DNA of 64,000 nt from Ignavibacteriaceae bacterium (GTDB lineage: Bacteria > Bacteroidota > Ignavibacteria > Ignavibacteriales > Ignavibacteriaceae), in assembly GCA_008933765.1 (NCBI GenBank), contig WBUK01000008.1, forward strand, positions 62,001-126,000, read 5' to 3'. The translations under genes and the position numbers were made by a program. Of the stretch, positions 15,778-24,878 are shown in pieces (positions within the stretch are counted from its first letter, which is position 1; every line of letters starts with the position of its first letter). The notes under the pieces were generated by a model. The model was not told where the DNA came from. It saw only the letters and a program-made list of their open reading frames with translations, and ran no database searches.

Positions 15778-18423
15778 TTATTTACTCCTGAACGAGATAC
15801 CGATCTCGATCTTACGGGGTTCATAAAATCTGCCCGGGTTAAGCAGAGCAGCCCTGTCAGCAAACATGTTCACTGAATAGTCGGGGCTGCCGGTATTGGC
15901 AAACACAAACCCGTTCACAAAGTGGGTGTTCAGCAGGTTTGTAACTCGTGCAAAGATGCTCAAATTCACAAACGAAAGTTCAAAGAACTTCTCTGCACGC
16001 AAATCGAGAAGCACATACCCGTCTTTTCTGCCGGAGTTCGACTCCAAATCTGCGTTAAACCCTGTTCCGATCGCCGGAGTGTATGGCATCCCGCTTCCGA
16101 AGCGAAGTATTACAGAAACGGAATAATCGTTGGGTATTTGCCAGATAGTTGAAAAATTAAGGGTGTGCCTTTGGTCCCAACTAAAGGGGATGTCTCTCGG
16201 GCGGGGGTCTTTCCCTGCAGCTGCACGGTTAGCCGTTTCGTAGGGGTCGCTTGCGTTTCCGCGCGCATACTGCATTGTGTAGTCAAGCGAAGCCGTCAAT
16301 GGTCCCATCCTTCTCATTTCAAAGGAAAGAGTGAACCCGTAAACCGAGCCAAAATCGATGTTTGTCAGCCGCGGGTAGCTTGCCGCTGCATAGGTCGAAA
16401 CAAATTCGGCACCCAGTAAATCACGAATATCTTTGTAGAAAACTGTCAGTTCGCCGCCAAAAATCTCGTTGAACGCCTGCTTCAAACCGCCTTCATATTG
16501 AACTGTCAGCTGAGGTTTCAGATCTGGGTTTCCCATTGTCCCGTAGGAAATTCCGCCATCCTGAAGGTCTTTCAAAATTGTGTAGTTCGAATTGGAATAA
16601 AGATCAGACAATCCCGGCATCTGATAAAAATGCCCGTAAGCAAAATAAACCGAAGACATTGCCGTTAACGGAAAACTAAAGCCCAAGCGAGGCGCAACCG
16701 CAAATTTAACCTTCGTCGGGTTTAACACTGATGTTGGCGCACCCGGAATTGAGTTTGCCGGGTTACCAAGATCACTCGGAACAACAGAATTTGCGTCGTA
16801 GTATTCCGCCCGCAAACCGGCACGAACCACAAGATCACCAAGCTCTACTCTATCCTGAACATAAAGCGCATATTGTTTCGGGAAATATTGGTCAACCCGC
16901 GGGTCGGTAATAAGTGTCGGTTTATCTTTTGCAACCAAAGTTAAAACACCATTCACCACCACGGGCTGTAAAAACCCGGGTGAACCGAACGAAATATCAG
17001 AAATTTGCCCTTCGAAACCCGCTTCAACTAAGTTTGAACGGTTCACCTGCCATGTAAAATCCGCTTTCGCAATAATGCTGTTTGTCTTCTGAAGGTAACG
17101 CCCCAAATCAACTCCCTGAATAATAGCGCCAAGCTCATAATTTGCATCGCTTTTGAACTCACCCGCAGCAATATACCCCGGATCGAAAACCGATTCATAT
17201 TTATACGAAGTGTAGTCGAAATAATTTTGCCGCACACTTACTTTGTAAAACATATCTGATGAAAGCGTGTGTGTAAAATCGATCCCGTGCGAAAGAGAAA
17301 GTGTGTTGCTCGGTTTGTTGCCGTCAGGATTCAGGCGCAACCCATAATTGTAATAATACGCCTCAATCGAATTCATAATCGCCTGATAGCTGATGTTAAT
17401 ATTTTTCAAGGAAGTGTTTGCCAACTTAAACTGACCACTCCACTCCCGGGAAGTATTCATCGGTACAAGCTCGTTATCCCCCGTTGGGTTGTAAACCTGA
17501 TTTTCTAAATCGTTCTTATCTGTTGGTTGGAACCTGCGTGTACCGTAAAAGTAGCCGTCGCCATGGTATCTTCTGCCTGAAACTAAGAATGTGGTTTGTG
17601 GCAACCCCGTGGGACCCGAAAGGGTTAACTGATAGTTTTGTATTCCTAAGGGCCGGAATTTATCCACATTCGGGTAGCGTTGGTTATCGGTTGTGAAGTA
17701 ACTGCCGCCGAAAAATTCGCCCGAAAACTCAAACCTGTCAGAGCCTGAGCGCAGCACGGCGTTAACAACGCCTGACATCGCCTGCCCATATTTTGCGTCA
17801 AAAGTACCTGAAATTACCTGCACTTCCTGCAAAACTGATTTATCCAACAGCAGAGTAGCCGCGTTGTTAAACGGGTTGTTTATAGAAACACCATCAACCT
17901 GGTATTGCACCTCGCCCAACCTGCCGCCGCGGAAGTGCCCTTCAACAACACCCGCCTGCAAATTAACAATTTGAGAAAGATCCTGAACAGGCAGAAGTTC
18001 TATCTCATCTTTTGATACATTCACAACCGAAGAGGTTTGGTTGAACTCAACCAACGGCTTGTCGGCTGTTACTACCACTGTTTCGGTAGTAAACGCAGTA
18101 CTTTGTAGCTGAGCATCGATTTTGGTGGTCTGGTCCGTAGAGATCACCACCTCAGAAACCTTTTTAGTCTGGTATCCCGTGTATCTGAATTCAACAGTGT
18201 ATGTGCCCGCGCGCAGGTTCAAAACCGTGTAGTAGCCGTCGATATCGGTAACGGCTCCTTTGTTTGTGCCTTCCACCAGAACGGTTGCGCCTATCAGTGG
18301 CTGACCGGTTTCATCGGTAACCTTTCCCGCAAGTTTGCCGGCGGTCTGGGCTGTGACATCAATGTTGAAAATGAGAAATAACAACAGGATAACCGGTAAA
18401 TATTTGCAGCCGGTATTTTTCAT
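15778..18423 (-). CDS. TonB-dependent outer-membrane receptor
   Basis: 881 residues from MKNTGCKYL. A signal peptide (about residues 1-26, ending DVTAQT) precedes a carboxypeptidase-regulatory-like beta-sandwich (GKVTDETGQPLIGATVLVEG, GYYTVLNLRAGTYTVEF), then the plug domain (VVNVSKDEIELLPVQDLSQI, YQVDGVSINNP) and a 22-strand barrel ending with a terminal basic/aromatic pattern (RKIEIGISFRSK). The N-terminal extension is that of SusC-like receptors. The upstream Met adds 18 residues but the chosen start gives the proper signal peptide. It should import oligosaccharides across the outer membrane with energy from TonB. The substrate is inferred from the surrounding glucanase genes. Confidence 0.85.
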   Translation of the reverse strand: MKNTGCKYLPVILLLFLIFNIDVTAQTAGKLAGKVTDETGQPLIGATVLVEGTNKGAVTDIDGYYTVLNLRAGTYTVEFRYTGYQTKKVSEVVISTDQTTKIDAQLQSTAFTTETVVVTADKPLVEFNQTSSVVNVSKDEIELLPVQDLSQIVNLQAGVVEGHFRGGRLGEVQYQVDGVSINNPFNNAATLLLDKSVLQEVQVISGTFDAKYGQAMSGVVNAVLRSGSDRFEFSGEFFGGSYFTTDNQRYPNVDKFRPLGIQNYQLTLSGPTGLPQTTFLVSGRRYHGDGYFYGTRRFQPTDKNDLENQVYNPTGDNELVPMNTSREWSGQFKLANTSLKNINISYQAIMNSIEAYYYNYGLRLNPDGNKPSNTLSLSHGIDFTHTLSSDMFYKVSVRQNYFDYTSYKYESVFDPGYIAAGEFKSDANYELGAIIQGVDLGRYLQKTNSIIAKADFTWQVNRSNLVEAGFEGQISDISFGSPGFLQPVVVNGVLTLVAKDKPTLITDPRVDQYFPKQYALYVQDRVELGDLVVRAGLRAEYYDANSVVPSDLGNPANSIPGAPTSVLNPTKVKFAVAPRLGFSFPLTAMSSVYFAYGHFYQMPGLSDLYSNSNYTILKDLQDGGISYGTMGNPDLKPQLTVQYEGGLKQAFNEIFGGELTVFYKDIRDLLGAEFVSTYAAASYPRLTNIDFGSVYGFTLSFEMRRMGPLTASLDYTMQYARGNASDPYETANRAAAGKDPRPRDIPFSWDQRHTLNFSTIWQIPNDYSVSVILRFGSGMPYTPAIGTGFNADLESNSGRKDGYVLLDLRAEKFFELSFVNLSIFARVTNLLNTHFVNGFVFANTGSPDYSVNMFADRAALLNPGRFYEPRKIEIGISFRSK

Positions 18424-18433
18424 TTTGTCACCA

Positions 18434-18528
18434 GTATGTAATTGATTTTTTTCAGTTAAAACTAACTTCCAACCCATTGCTTTCTTGGTTCCTAATGGGT
18501 ATGTAATTGTTTTTTCCGGTTAAAACTG
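18434..18528 (-). repeat. Duplicated leader of the TonB receptor gene (65-bp period)
   Basis: The string GTATGTAATTG followed by a T-run and GTTAAAACT occurs at 18434 and again at 18499, just upstream of the receptor start. This is a gene-start version of the junction duplications. Confidence 0.65.
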
Positions 18529-18556
18529 ATTTTTTTCGTTAAAACCCTTGAATATT

Positions 18557-18588
18557 ATTTGAGCGGAGCAAAACCGCCCCGCTCAAAT
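18557..18588 (-). terminator. Stem-loop after the CBM9-like gene, probable terminator
   Basis: Arms ATTTGAGCGG (18557-18566) and CCGCTCAAAT (18579-18588) form a perfect 10-bp stem just after the stop of the 18602-20482 gene. The following bases on the minus strand (AATATTC) are A/T-rich but lack a true T-run, so it may be an attenuator or RNA-stabilising hairpin rather than a full terminator. Confidence 0.5.
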
Positions 18589-18601
18589 AGTTGAATATTA
18601 C

Positions 18602-20482
18602 TTATTTCATCAACACCATCTTACCGCTTGCGGAGGTGGTTTTACCGCTTGCGATGTGGGTAACTTTATAAAGATAGACGCCCGAAGTCAGCCCTGAAGC
18701 GTCAAAATTCACTTCCTGGATACCTGCAATAGCGTTTATCAGCTGTTTTGAAACAAGCTCGCCGAGTGAATTGTAAACCGCCACTTCAACTTCCCCGGCA
18801 GTGGGAACTGCAAATTTGATCTTTGTGCTCGGGTTGAACGGGTTAGGATAGTTGCCCATTAACTGAAGTGTTGTCGGAATAGCAGCCGGTTCGTCTTTTA
18901 CATCTGTAATTGCTTCGTCGCTGAGGTAAACCCATGCAAGACCCGGCCCGCCGCCGTGCTCTCTGAAGAACCAGGTTCTTGTTCCGTAGTTAAGCGCAGG
19001 GTCAGGGAAGGAATCGCCGTCGTACAGAACAGTTCCCAAGAAAAGCGCTCTGTCGCCCAAGTTTTGCGGATAGCCAAGCAGACCCGTCAGTTGTATTTTC
19101 GCCTCAATTACATAGCCTTCGTCAACATCATCGTTGTTGTTAACGGTTGAACTTCCCTTCAGCCTGAAAGCAAATGCGGAATTTGTTGAGTCCAGAAGTG
19201 TTGGCATGTAGTCTTTCGGCACAATATTTCCGCTCTCGTCAAATGTTAAACGGAGCATCCTTGCCTCTAATGAGTTATCCGACTGGTAGGAATCACGATC
19301 CATTATTATAGTAGCAAATCCGTCAACTGCGTCAAATACACTTGTGCCCTGAATCAGCTGGTCGTTGAAATCAGCGCCGATATAAAGGTAACCATCCCTG
19401 TGGAAATATCTGATGGTAACATCACCCGGATCAACAATCGGAGGGCGGCTGCCCTGTACTAATTCAGGCTGATATTGCCCGCTTACATAGGGACCTATCC
19501 CCGGATAGGCTGCCCTTCCGAGGGAATCATCCCATTTAATGGAAACAGTTGTAGCACCCGACCAAACTTCCTCGTCCAAAACCCCGTCAATTACCGGTGC
19601 GGGTTTGTTTGCACCGTTGTAAAGAACTAAGTCCGCAGGTACATCAGGTGCTGTTGCGGTGTTTGTTGTTATATCAGGGCGGGCATAAATACGGGCAGCA
19701 TTGGAACCGTTCACATTACCCCATGGAGCCTGGTAATGAACTCTGTTGGTTGAAATTCTCGAAGGCTGATTCCCCCAGACCCAGTCGCAATCCCAGATTG
19801 AAAAGTTGAACATAATAACATCACCATCTACGCCGGTGATGTTATAACCCAACTGACTTACATCTATCTTCATTTCTACCATCCAGCCTTCGTCGGGGGT
19901 CGAGTCATCACAGGAAACCCCGCCAACCACTCTGTAGGCGGCATCCCAGGCAGCGCGCTGCTCAGGAGTTCTGGTTGTATCGTCAAAATTACCAAAACGC
20001 CCTATGAAGCGGGGTGGCGTCCCCGGTTGTAAATACTGAGGAACATTTAAATACCACCAGGTATAGAAAAACTCGGTCGGAGGGATTGGTCTGTTCCCGT
20101 TCGCTTTATCTCTTATGTTGAAGAGGATTCCGTCCCACCGTGCCCAGTCAGCAATTCCACCGACTGAAGAATCGGGCATCCAAAAACCAAGATAAAGGTA
20201 ATTACCTTTCACCAAGAATTTAACTGTTGCCCTGACAGGATCAAAGATTGCGGGGTCGTTGAACTCTGAGGTGTAGCCACTTGTGGGTAAAATACCCGGC
20301 TGCCCGTAGATGACCTGAATCGAGTCTGCCTTTGCCCAGTCGGACTCGTTCATTATTCCATCGAGCGTAATATCACCAACTGCAACTTTTGCCCAAATAC
20401 CATCAGTGCGGTTGAAATTTTGCGCAAATGCTGTGTTAGCGAGTAAAAAAAGGACAAATAAAAATGACAATGATCGTTTCAT
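18602..20482 (-). CDS. T9SS-secreted protein with two CBM9-like domains
   Basis: 626 residues. Signal peptide at 1-20 (NTAFAQ). Two domains of the CBM9/DOMON-like type follow: residues about 30-260 (ITLDGIMNESDWAKADSI ... YLYLGFWMPD) and 280-500 (PVIDGVLDEEVWSGATTV ... YLYIGADFND). The last 85 residues are a T9SS C-terminal domain with GNYPNPFNPSTKIKF and GVYLYKV, so the protein should be exported and bound to the cell surface. CBM9 modules bind glycan chain ends. It sits between the LacI gene and the TonB receptor gene, fitting a surface glycan-binding role in place of SusD-type proteins. Confidence 0.8.
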   Translation of the reverse strand: MKRSLSFLFVLFLLANTAFAQNFNRTDGIWAKVAVGDITLDGIMNESDWAKADSIQVIYGQPGILPTSGYTSEFNDPAIFDPVRATVKFLVKGNYLYLGFWMPDSSVGGIADWARWDGILFNIRDKANGNRPIPPTEFFYTWWYLNVPQYLQPGTPPRFIGRFGNFDDTTRTPEQRAAWDAAYRVVGGVSCDDSTPDEGWMVEMKIDVSQLGYNITGVDGDVIMFNFSIWDCDWVWGNQPSRISTNRVHYQAPWGNVNGSNAARIYARPDITTNTATAPDVPADLVLYNGANKPAPVIDGVLDEEVWSGATTVSIKWDDSLGRAAYPGIGPYVSGQYQPELVQGSRPPIVDPGDVTIRYFHRDGYLYIGADFNDQLIQGTSVFDAVDGFATIIMDRDSYQSDNSLEARMLRLTFDESGNIVPKDYMPTLLDSTNSAFAFRLKGSSTVNNNDDVDEGYVIEAKIQLTGLLGYPQNLGDRALFLGTVLYDGDSFPDPALNYGTRTWFFREHGGGPGLAWVYLSDEAITDVKDEPAAIPTTLQLMGNYPNPFNPSTKIKFAVPTAGEVEVAVYNSLGELVSKQLINAIAGIQEVNFDASGLTSGVYLYKVTHIASGKTTSASGKMVLMK

Positions 20483-20533
20483 TTTTTTATTCCCGTGTGT
20501 TAGTGATTGATTGAATTAATTAAAAAATCGTTT

Positions 20534-21568
20534 TTAAAAAACCGGCGACGACGAGGGGACATTACACCCGCAAGAGCCGCCAATAATCAAACCGGTTGAT
20601 AATTTCTCGTGATACGCTTCATAAGGGTTCACTTCGCCGTATATCAGTTTTAGCAGGTATTTAACGGCTTTGCTGCCAAGCTCTTCTATTGGTGCGTGAA
20701 CCGTGGTTAACCTTGGCGATAAAAGCCGGCTTAAATAGATGTCGTCAAACCCGGTTACGGCGATGTCATCAGGTATCTTAAGTTTAAGCACTTTAGCACC
20801 TTCGTAAACGCCGAGCGCCATCATATCGTTTGCGGCAAAAATGGCTTCCGGTTTTTCGGTCAGAGTCATTAATCTCATAAAGCCGTAGTAGCCCGATTTC
20901 GTGCTGAAATCACCCTCTACAATCCAGTTTGGGTTAATTTCAATGCCGTGTTTTTCCAAAGTCTTGGTGAACCCGAGGTATCTTTCCTCTGCGTCGCAGT
21001 TATCGCCGGGCCCCTTAATCATCCCAAGTTTTTTGTAGCCGTGTTCTAAAAGGTGCTCAATATTTGCCGTTGTGCCCTGGAAGTTATCGATGCTGATACT
21101 TACCGCCTCATCAATTTCGTTCAGTGAGTTTATTAAAACCACGGGTCGCTTGCTTTTTGCAATGATTTCCGGCACTTCTTTGTGTATGTGCGGCGCCATC
21201 ATAACTACGCCATCCACCCTTCCGGAAGACATGAAATCGATCAGGGTCTCCACATCGTTTCTCTGCCCGTGCGAGCTTGCAACGATTATGAACTTGTTCC
21301 ACCGGTGCGCCTCTTCATCAATTCCGTGTATAATATCGGTGAAAAATTCACCGGAAATGTCGGGAATAATCACGCCGATGGTGTCGGTCATATTTGTAGA
21401 AAGCCCCCGAGCCAAAGGACTGGGTTTGTAATCGATCTCTTCGGCTATTTTTAAAATCCGGGTTTTTGTATCGTCTTTAATGAACTTGCTGTTATTAAAC
21501 GCCCGTGAAACGGTGGCGATTGAAACACCCGCTAATTTTGCAACTTCGTGTATGTTCTTCTTTGTCAT
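20534..21568 (-). CDS. LacI-family transcriptional regulator
   Basis: 344 residues. The N-terminal helix-turn-helix (residues 4-23, IHEVAKLAGVSIATVSRAFN) and hinge helix (SPLARGLS) are typical, followed by a periplasmic-binding-protein fold (IGVIIPDISGEFFTDII, AIFAANDMMALGVYEGAK, VTGFDDIYLSRLLSPRLTTV) for a sugar ligand. It lies directly after the sugar ABC permease genes and before the CBM9-like gene, all on the same strand, so it probably controls this locus. A candidate binding site of exact LacI/CcpA-type pattern lies at 31450-31463 over the start of the first gene. The tail GGSCGCNVPSSS is unusual but has no assigned role. Confidence 0.9.
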   Translation of the reverse strand: MTKKNIHEVAKLAGVSIATVSRAFNNSKFIKDDTKTRILKIAEEIDYKPSPLARGLSTNMTDTIGVIIPDISGEFFTDIIHGIDEEAHRWNKFIIVASSHGQRNDVETLIDFMSSGRVDGVVMMAPHIHKEVPEIIAKSKRPVVLINSLNEIDEAVSISIDNFQGTTANIEHLLEHGYKKLGMIKGPGDNCDAEERYLGFTKTLEKHGIEINPNWIVEGDFSTKSGYYGFMRLMTLTEKPEAIFAANDMMALGVYEGAKVLKLKIPDDIAVTGFDDIYLSRLLSPRLTTVHAPIEELGSKAVKYLLKLIYGEVNPYEAYHEKLSTGLIIGGSCGCNVPSSSPVF

Positions 21569-21732
21569 CTCTTTTATCTTAAAATTAAGCTATTGCGTCT
21601 GCAACCTTTTTCTCTGAATTTTCGATTTTGTCTCTCATAAAACAAAGCCTTTCTCAGTTTTAAATGCTCCAAACATTCATTTTCTCCAAAAAGCATGAGA
21701 ACCACCCGAAGAGAGAAAAAAGTATCTGAAAA

Positions 21733-21830
21733 ATCTACTCTTTAACGCTTTCCGTCATTATCCCTTTTATATATTTCAGCAATCTACTCTTTAACGCTTC
21801 CCATCATTATCCCCTTTATGTAATATTTTT
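21733..21830 (-). repeat. Duplicated 3' end of the permease gene (49-bp period)
   Basis: The minus strand after the permease stop reads again as YIKGIMTESVKE-stop, a close copy of the true C-terminus YIKGIMMGSVKE-stop. Copies begin at 21733 and 21782 on the + strand. Confidence 0.85.
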
Positions 21831-22596
21831 GCAAAGCCAGAAAAATCACCATAACCGGCAGAATGGTAATAACACTTCCCGCCATCATCAGTTCGGGGTC
21901 TTTCGTGTGCTCGCCCATCAGGTTCGCAAGCGCAACCGGCAGCGTGTACATTTCGCTGTCGTTCAGCACGATAAGGGGCCACAGGAAGTCATTCCAAGTC
22001 CCCATAAAAGTGAAAATAGCGAGTGTAACCAACACCGGCGCCGCCAAAGGAATGATGATTTTATAATATATTTGAAAATCGTTTGCCCCGTCGATCCTCG
22101 CCGATTCTATCAGGCTGTCGGGGATTGCCATTACGAACTGCCGGATTAAAAAGATACCGAAAACATTCGCCATCCCCGGGATTATAATCGCCATGTATGT
22201 GTTCAGAAAACCAAACTCTTTCAGCATCAGAAACAAAGGCAACATCGTAACCTGTGCCGGTATTACCATCGAACTTAAAAGCATTTTAAATATTGCATCT
22301 TTCCCGGCAAAGCGATACTTAGCAAATGCAAAACCCGCCATCGAGTTAAAGGTTAAAGATACCAAGGTTACCACAACCGATAAAAAGAACGAGTTTAACA
22401 GGTTACGCGACACATCTAACCGTGAAAAAAGGGTTTTGTACTGGTCGAATGTGAACTCGTCGGGCAAAAACCGGGGCGGAAATACCGACGCATGCCCATC
22501 AAGCATGAACGATGCTGAAACCATCCAAATGAAAGGAGCAAGGGTAAGAAAACCCGAAATAATCAGGAATCCGTAAAGAAGTGTTTTCTTACCCAT
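21784..22596 (-). CDS. Sugar ABC transporter permease (MalG/UgpE type)
   Basis: About 270 residues from MGKKTLLYGF, six membrane segments, with the EAA loop characteristic of binding-protein-dependent permeases (ESARIDGANDFQIYYKIIIP) that contacts the ATPase. The start chosen has AAAAGGAGAGC upstream; an upstream GTG at 22623 lies inside a duplicated piece of the preceding gene and is unlikely to be used. With the preceding permease and binding protein it forms a carbohydrate importer of the CUT1 class. No ATPase gene is nearby; CUT1 systems often share one ATPase encoded elsewhere. Confidence 0.9.
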   Translation of the reverse strand: MGKKTLLYGFLIISGFLTLAPFIWMVSASFMLDGHASVFPPRFLPDEFTFDQYKTLFSRLDVSRNLLNSFFLSVVVTLVSLTFNSMAGFAFAKYRFAGKDAIFKMLLSSMVIPAQVTMLPLFLMLKEFGFLNTYMAIIIPGMANVFGIFLIRQFVMAIPDSLIESARIDGANDFQIYYKIIIPLAAPVLVTLAIFTFMGTWNDFLWPLIVLNDSEMYTLPVALANLMGEHTKDPELMMAGSVITILPVMVIFLALQKYYIKGIMMGSVKE

Positions 22597-22600
22597 TAGA

Positions 22601-22712
22601 CTGCTCTCCTTTTCCGGTACCACATCTGTAGGTATGCTATTTGCACCGTATTACTATCCGAGACGAACATTACGCTGTTCTCCTCCTCTGATACCACATC
22701 TGTAACAGCGTA
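22601..22712 (-). repeat. Duplicated permease 3' end that supplies the next ribosome-binding site (74-bp period)
   Basis: The C-terminal codons LQMWYQRRRTA of the upstream permease are repeated 74 bp later as LQMWYRKRRAV in the intergenic gap. The purine-rich arginine codons of the second copy (GGAAAAGGAGAGCAG) are exactly the ribosome-binding site of the downstream permease. Confidence 0.85.
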
Positions 22713-23539
22713 CCCGTAAGAATGATGATGAAAAGCACGAATGCAATTGCCGACGAATAGCCCATGTTCCACCACCGGAACCCTTCCTGATACATATAAA
22801 GAACTATGCTCAGTGTGCTGTCTAAGGGACCCCCCTGTGTCATTATGTAAGGTTCTGCGAAAAGCTGGAAATAGCCTATCATCGTAATGATGGTTATAAA
22901 AATTGTTGTCGGCGCCAACATCGGCAGAGTAATTTTGGTGAACCTCTGAAACGCATTTGCTCCTTCAATCTGTGCGGCTTCATAAAGTTCTTCAGGGATG
23001 TTCTGCAGCCCTGCAATAAAAATAATCATGTTGTAACCGAAATTTTTCCAGATTGAAAGCAAAATAATAGAGGGCATCGCCCAGTTTGGATCGCCCAACC
23101 AGTCTATTTTTTCCACCCCAAGAAAACTTAACCCGTAGTTTAATAGCCCAAACTCCGGGTGGTAAATAAAGCGCCAAACTATCGAAACAGCAACCAGCGT
23201 TGTAACCACCGGCATAAAATATACCAGACGAAATATCCCTTTGAAACGGACTAATTTTGAGTTCAACAACAGCGCTGCACCCAATGAAATTGCTATGGAA
23301 AGGGGACCGGAAGCTACAACAAAATAAAAGGTGTTCACCAAAGCTTTCCAAAACAGGTCATTCTCAAAAAGTTTACGGTAGTTTTCCAACCCTGTAAACT
23401 GAAACCTGCTGTAGTTACCTATAGCATATATATCAAAATCAGTGAAACTGATCAGAAATGCGGCGATTACAGGTATAAAAAAGAATACAAATATCGCCGT
23501 AAGCGCCGGTGTCAGAAATAAATATGCTGCTTTTTTCAT
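22670..23539 (-). CDS. Sugar ABC transporter permease (MalF/UgpA type)
   Basis: 289 residues with six membrane segments, beginning MKKAAYLFLTPALTAIFVFF, and the EAA loop (EAAQIEGANAFQRFTKITLP). It follows the solute-binding lipoprotein gene with a 34-bp gap and precedes the second permease. Together they should move oligosaccharides from periplasm to cytoplasm, delivering them to the GH94 phosphorylase and GH2 enzyme. Confidence 0.9.
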   Translation of the reverse strand: MKKAAYLFLTPALTAIFVFFFIPVIAAFLISFTDFDIYAIGNYSRFQFTGLENYRKLFENDLFWKALVNTFYFVVASGPLSIAISLGAALLLNSKLVRFKGIFRLVYFMPVVTTLVAVSIVWRFIYHPEFGLLNYGLSFLGVEKIDWLGDPNWAMPSIILLSIWKNFGYNMIIFIAGLQNIPEELYEAAQIEGANAFQRFTKITLPMLAPTTIFITIITMIGYFQLFAEPYIMTQGGPLDSTLSIVLYMYQEGFRWWNMGYSSAIAFVLFIIILTGTLLQMWYQRRRTA

Positions 23540-23573
23540 ATTTGTTTAAAACCACACGAAAGTTTTTAACAAT

Positions 23574-24878
23574 TTACTTCCCGAGTAACCTTCTTCTTTT
23601 TTCTAAAATAATGTTAACTTCACGGTCTAAATTTTGCATAGCCTCTTTTGCGGTCATTTTGCCGCGTGCAGCATATTCTGCATATTGTTGCAGTTTAGCC
23701 GAAACAATCTGCTCCCATTCAGGAATTTTTGGCGTAGCCACCACATTCTGAAATTGCTCATAAAACGCCGGAATGAAAGGATCCTTTTTAAATCCCGGTT
23801 CATCCCACGCTGAAACCACTGCGGGCAGGTTGTTCGTTTCACCAAAAAACGCCAACTGAGTCCCCTTTTCCGATAGAAATTCAATGAACTTCCAAGCCGC
23901 TTCTTTCTTTTTCGACTGTTTGAACATCACTAAGCTTGCGCCTCCCGCCAGTGATGCCCCCGGATAACCGTTCTTGCCCGGAAGTGGTGCCGTGCCCCAC
24001 TTCTCGCCCGTTGAGTCGTTCATCTTTTTCTTCATATCGGGTATGTTCCAGGGTCCCGAAATATAAATCGAAAAATATCCCTCTTCAAAAGCCTGATACA
24101 CATTAGTAACCTGCGAAACCCCCAGTGGCGAAAGGCGCTCTTTGTGGAATTTCATCAGAAAATCGAACGCCTCTAAAAATTTATCCCCGCTGAAATTGCC
24201 GTAAGTCCAGTTGTTCTTTAGTAAATCCGACCCGTTTTGTATCCCAAAAATTATGAAAGGCGCCCACTCGTTAGTCGGTAAATATATCGCATATTTGTTG
24301 GGATCGTTTTGCAATTTTACGATCTTTCTCGAGAGATCAAGCAGTTCGTCCCATGTTTTCGGCGGCAGTTCATACCCCGCCTTCTTGAAAATATCCTTAC
24401 GATAGTACATCAAACGGGTATCGATATACCAGGGGATTCCGTAAATTTTCCCACCCACCTCGTTTGTGTTCCAAATACCTTTGAAGTAGTTGCTCTGTTT
24501 AACAACCGCACTTTTTGAAATGTAGCCCTCAAGCGGTTCGAGTGCGTCAAGCAGCACAAACTGCGGCACCCAAGTGTTACCGAGCTGGCAAAGATCGGGT
24601 GTGTTATCAGCAACAAATGCAGAAATCAGCTTTTCCTGTGCTGCAGTCCACGGCACCATCTGAACCCTCACCTTTATTTCCGGGTGGCGTCTGTAAAACT
24701 CAGGAAGCAGCGCCTGAATCTTCTCCCCCTCTGCACCCATACCCCAAAATGTTATCTCAGTAACCCCCTTTTCTTCCCCCTTACATCCGTAATAAATAAA
24801 TAAAAAAGGGAACAGGAACAATCCTATAAACAAAACCAATCTTAAGCGTAGGTTGCCCTGTTCCCTCCAACTATTCAT
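23574..24878 (-). CDS. Sugar ABC transporter substrate-binding lipoprotein
   Basis: 434 residues. The N-terminus has a membrane segment ending in the lipobox IYYGC, so the protein is a lipoprotein of the inner membrane facing the periplasm. The body is an extracellular solute-binding protein family 1 fold (EITFWGMGAEGEKIQALLPE, TPDLCQLGNTWVPQF, KIYGIPWYIDTRLMYYRKDI, GGASLVMFKQSKKKEAAWKF). Its ATG overlaps the TGA of the upstream GH144 gene (ATGA), so the two are translationally coupled, tying the importer to beta-1,2-glucan breakdown. In Listeria a comparable importer with GH94 takes up sophoro-oligosaccharides; the ligand here is inferred from that. Confidence 0.9.
   Translation of the reverse strand: MNSWREQGNLRLRLVLFIGLFLFPFLFIYYGCKGEEKGVTEITFWGMGAEGEKIQALLPEFYRRHPEIKVRVQMVPWTAAQEKLISAFVADNTPDLCQLGNTWVPQFVLLDALEPLEGYISKSAVVKQSNYFKGIWNTNEVGGKIYGIPWYIDTRLMYYRKDIFKKAGYELPPKTWDELLDLSRKIVKLQNDPNKYAIYLPTNEWAPFIIFGIQNGSDLLKNNWTYGNFSGDKFLEAFDFLMKFHKERLSPLGVSQVTNVYQAFEEGYFSIYISGPWNIPDMKKKMNDSTGEKWGTAPLPGKNGYPGASLAGGASLVMFKQSKKKEAAWKFIEFLSEKGTQLAFFGETNNLPAVVSAWDEPGFKKDPFIPAFYEQFQNVVATPKIPEWEQIVSAKLQQYAEYAARGKMTAKEAMQNLDREVNIILEKRRRLLGK

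Noticed and set aside
22597-22623. GTG start extending the second permease
   Set aside because: The added codons come from the duplicated tail of the upstream permease, and the ATG at 22596 has a proper ribosome-binding site.
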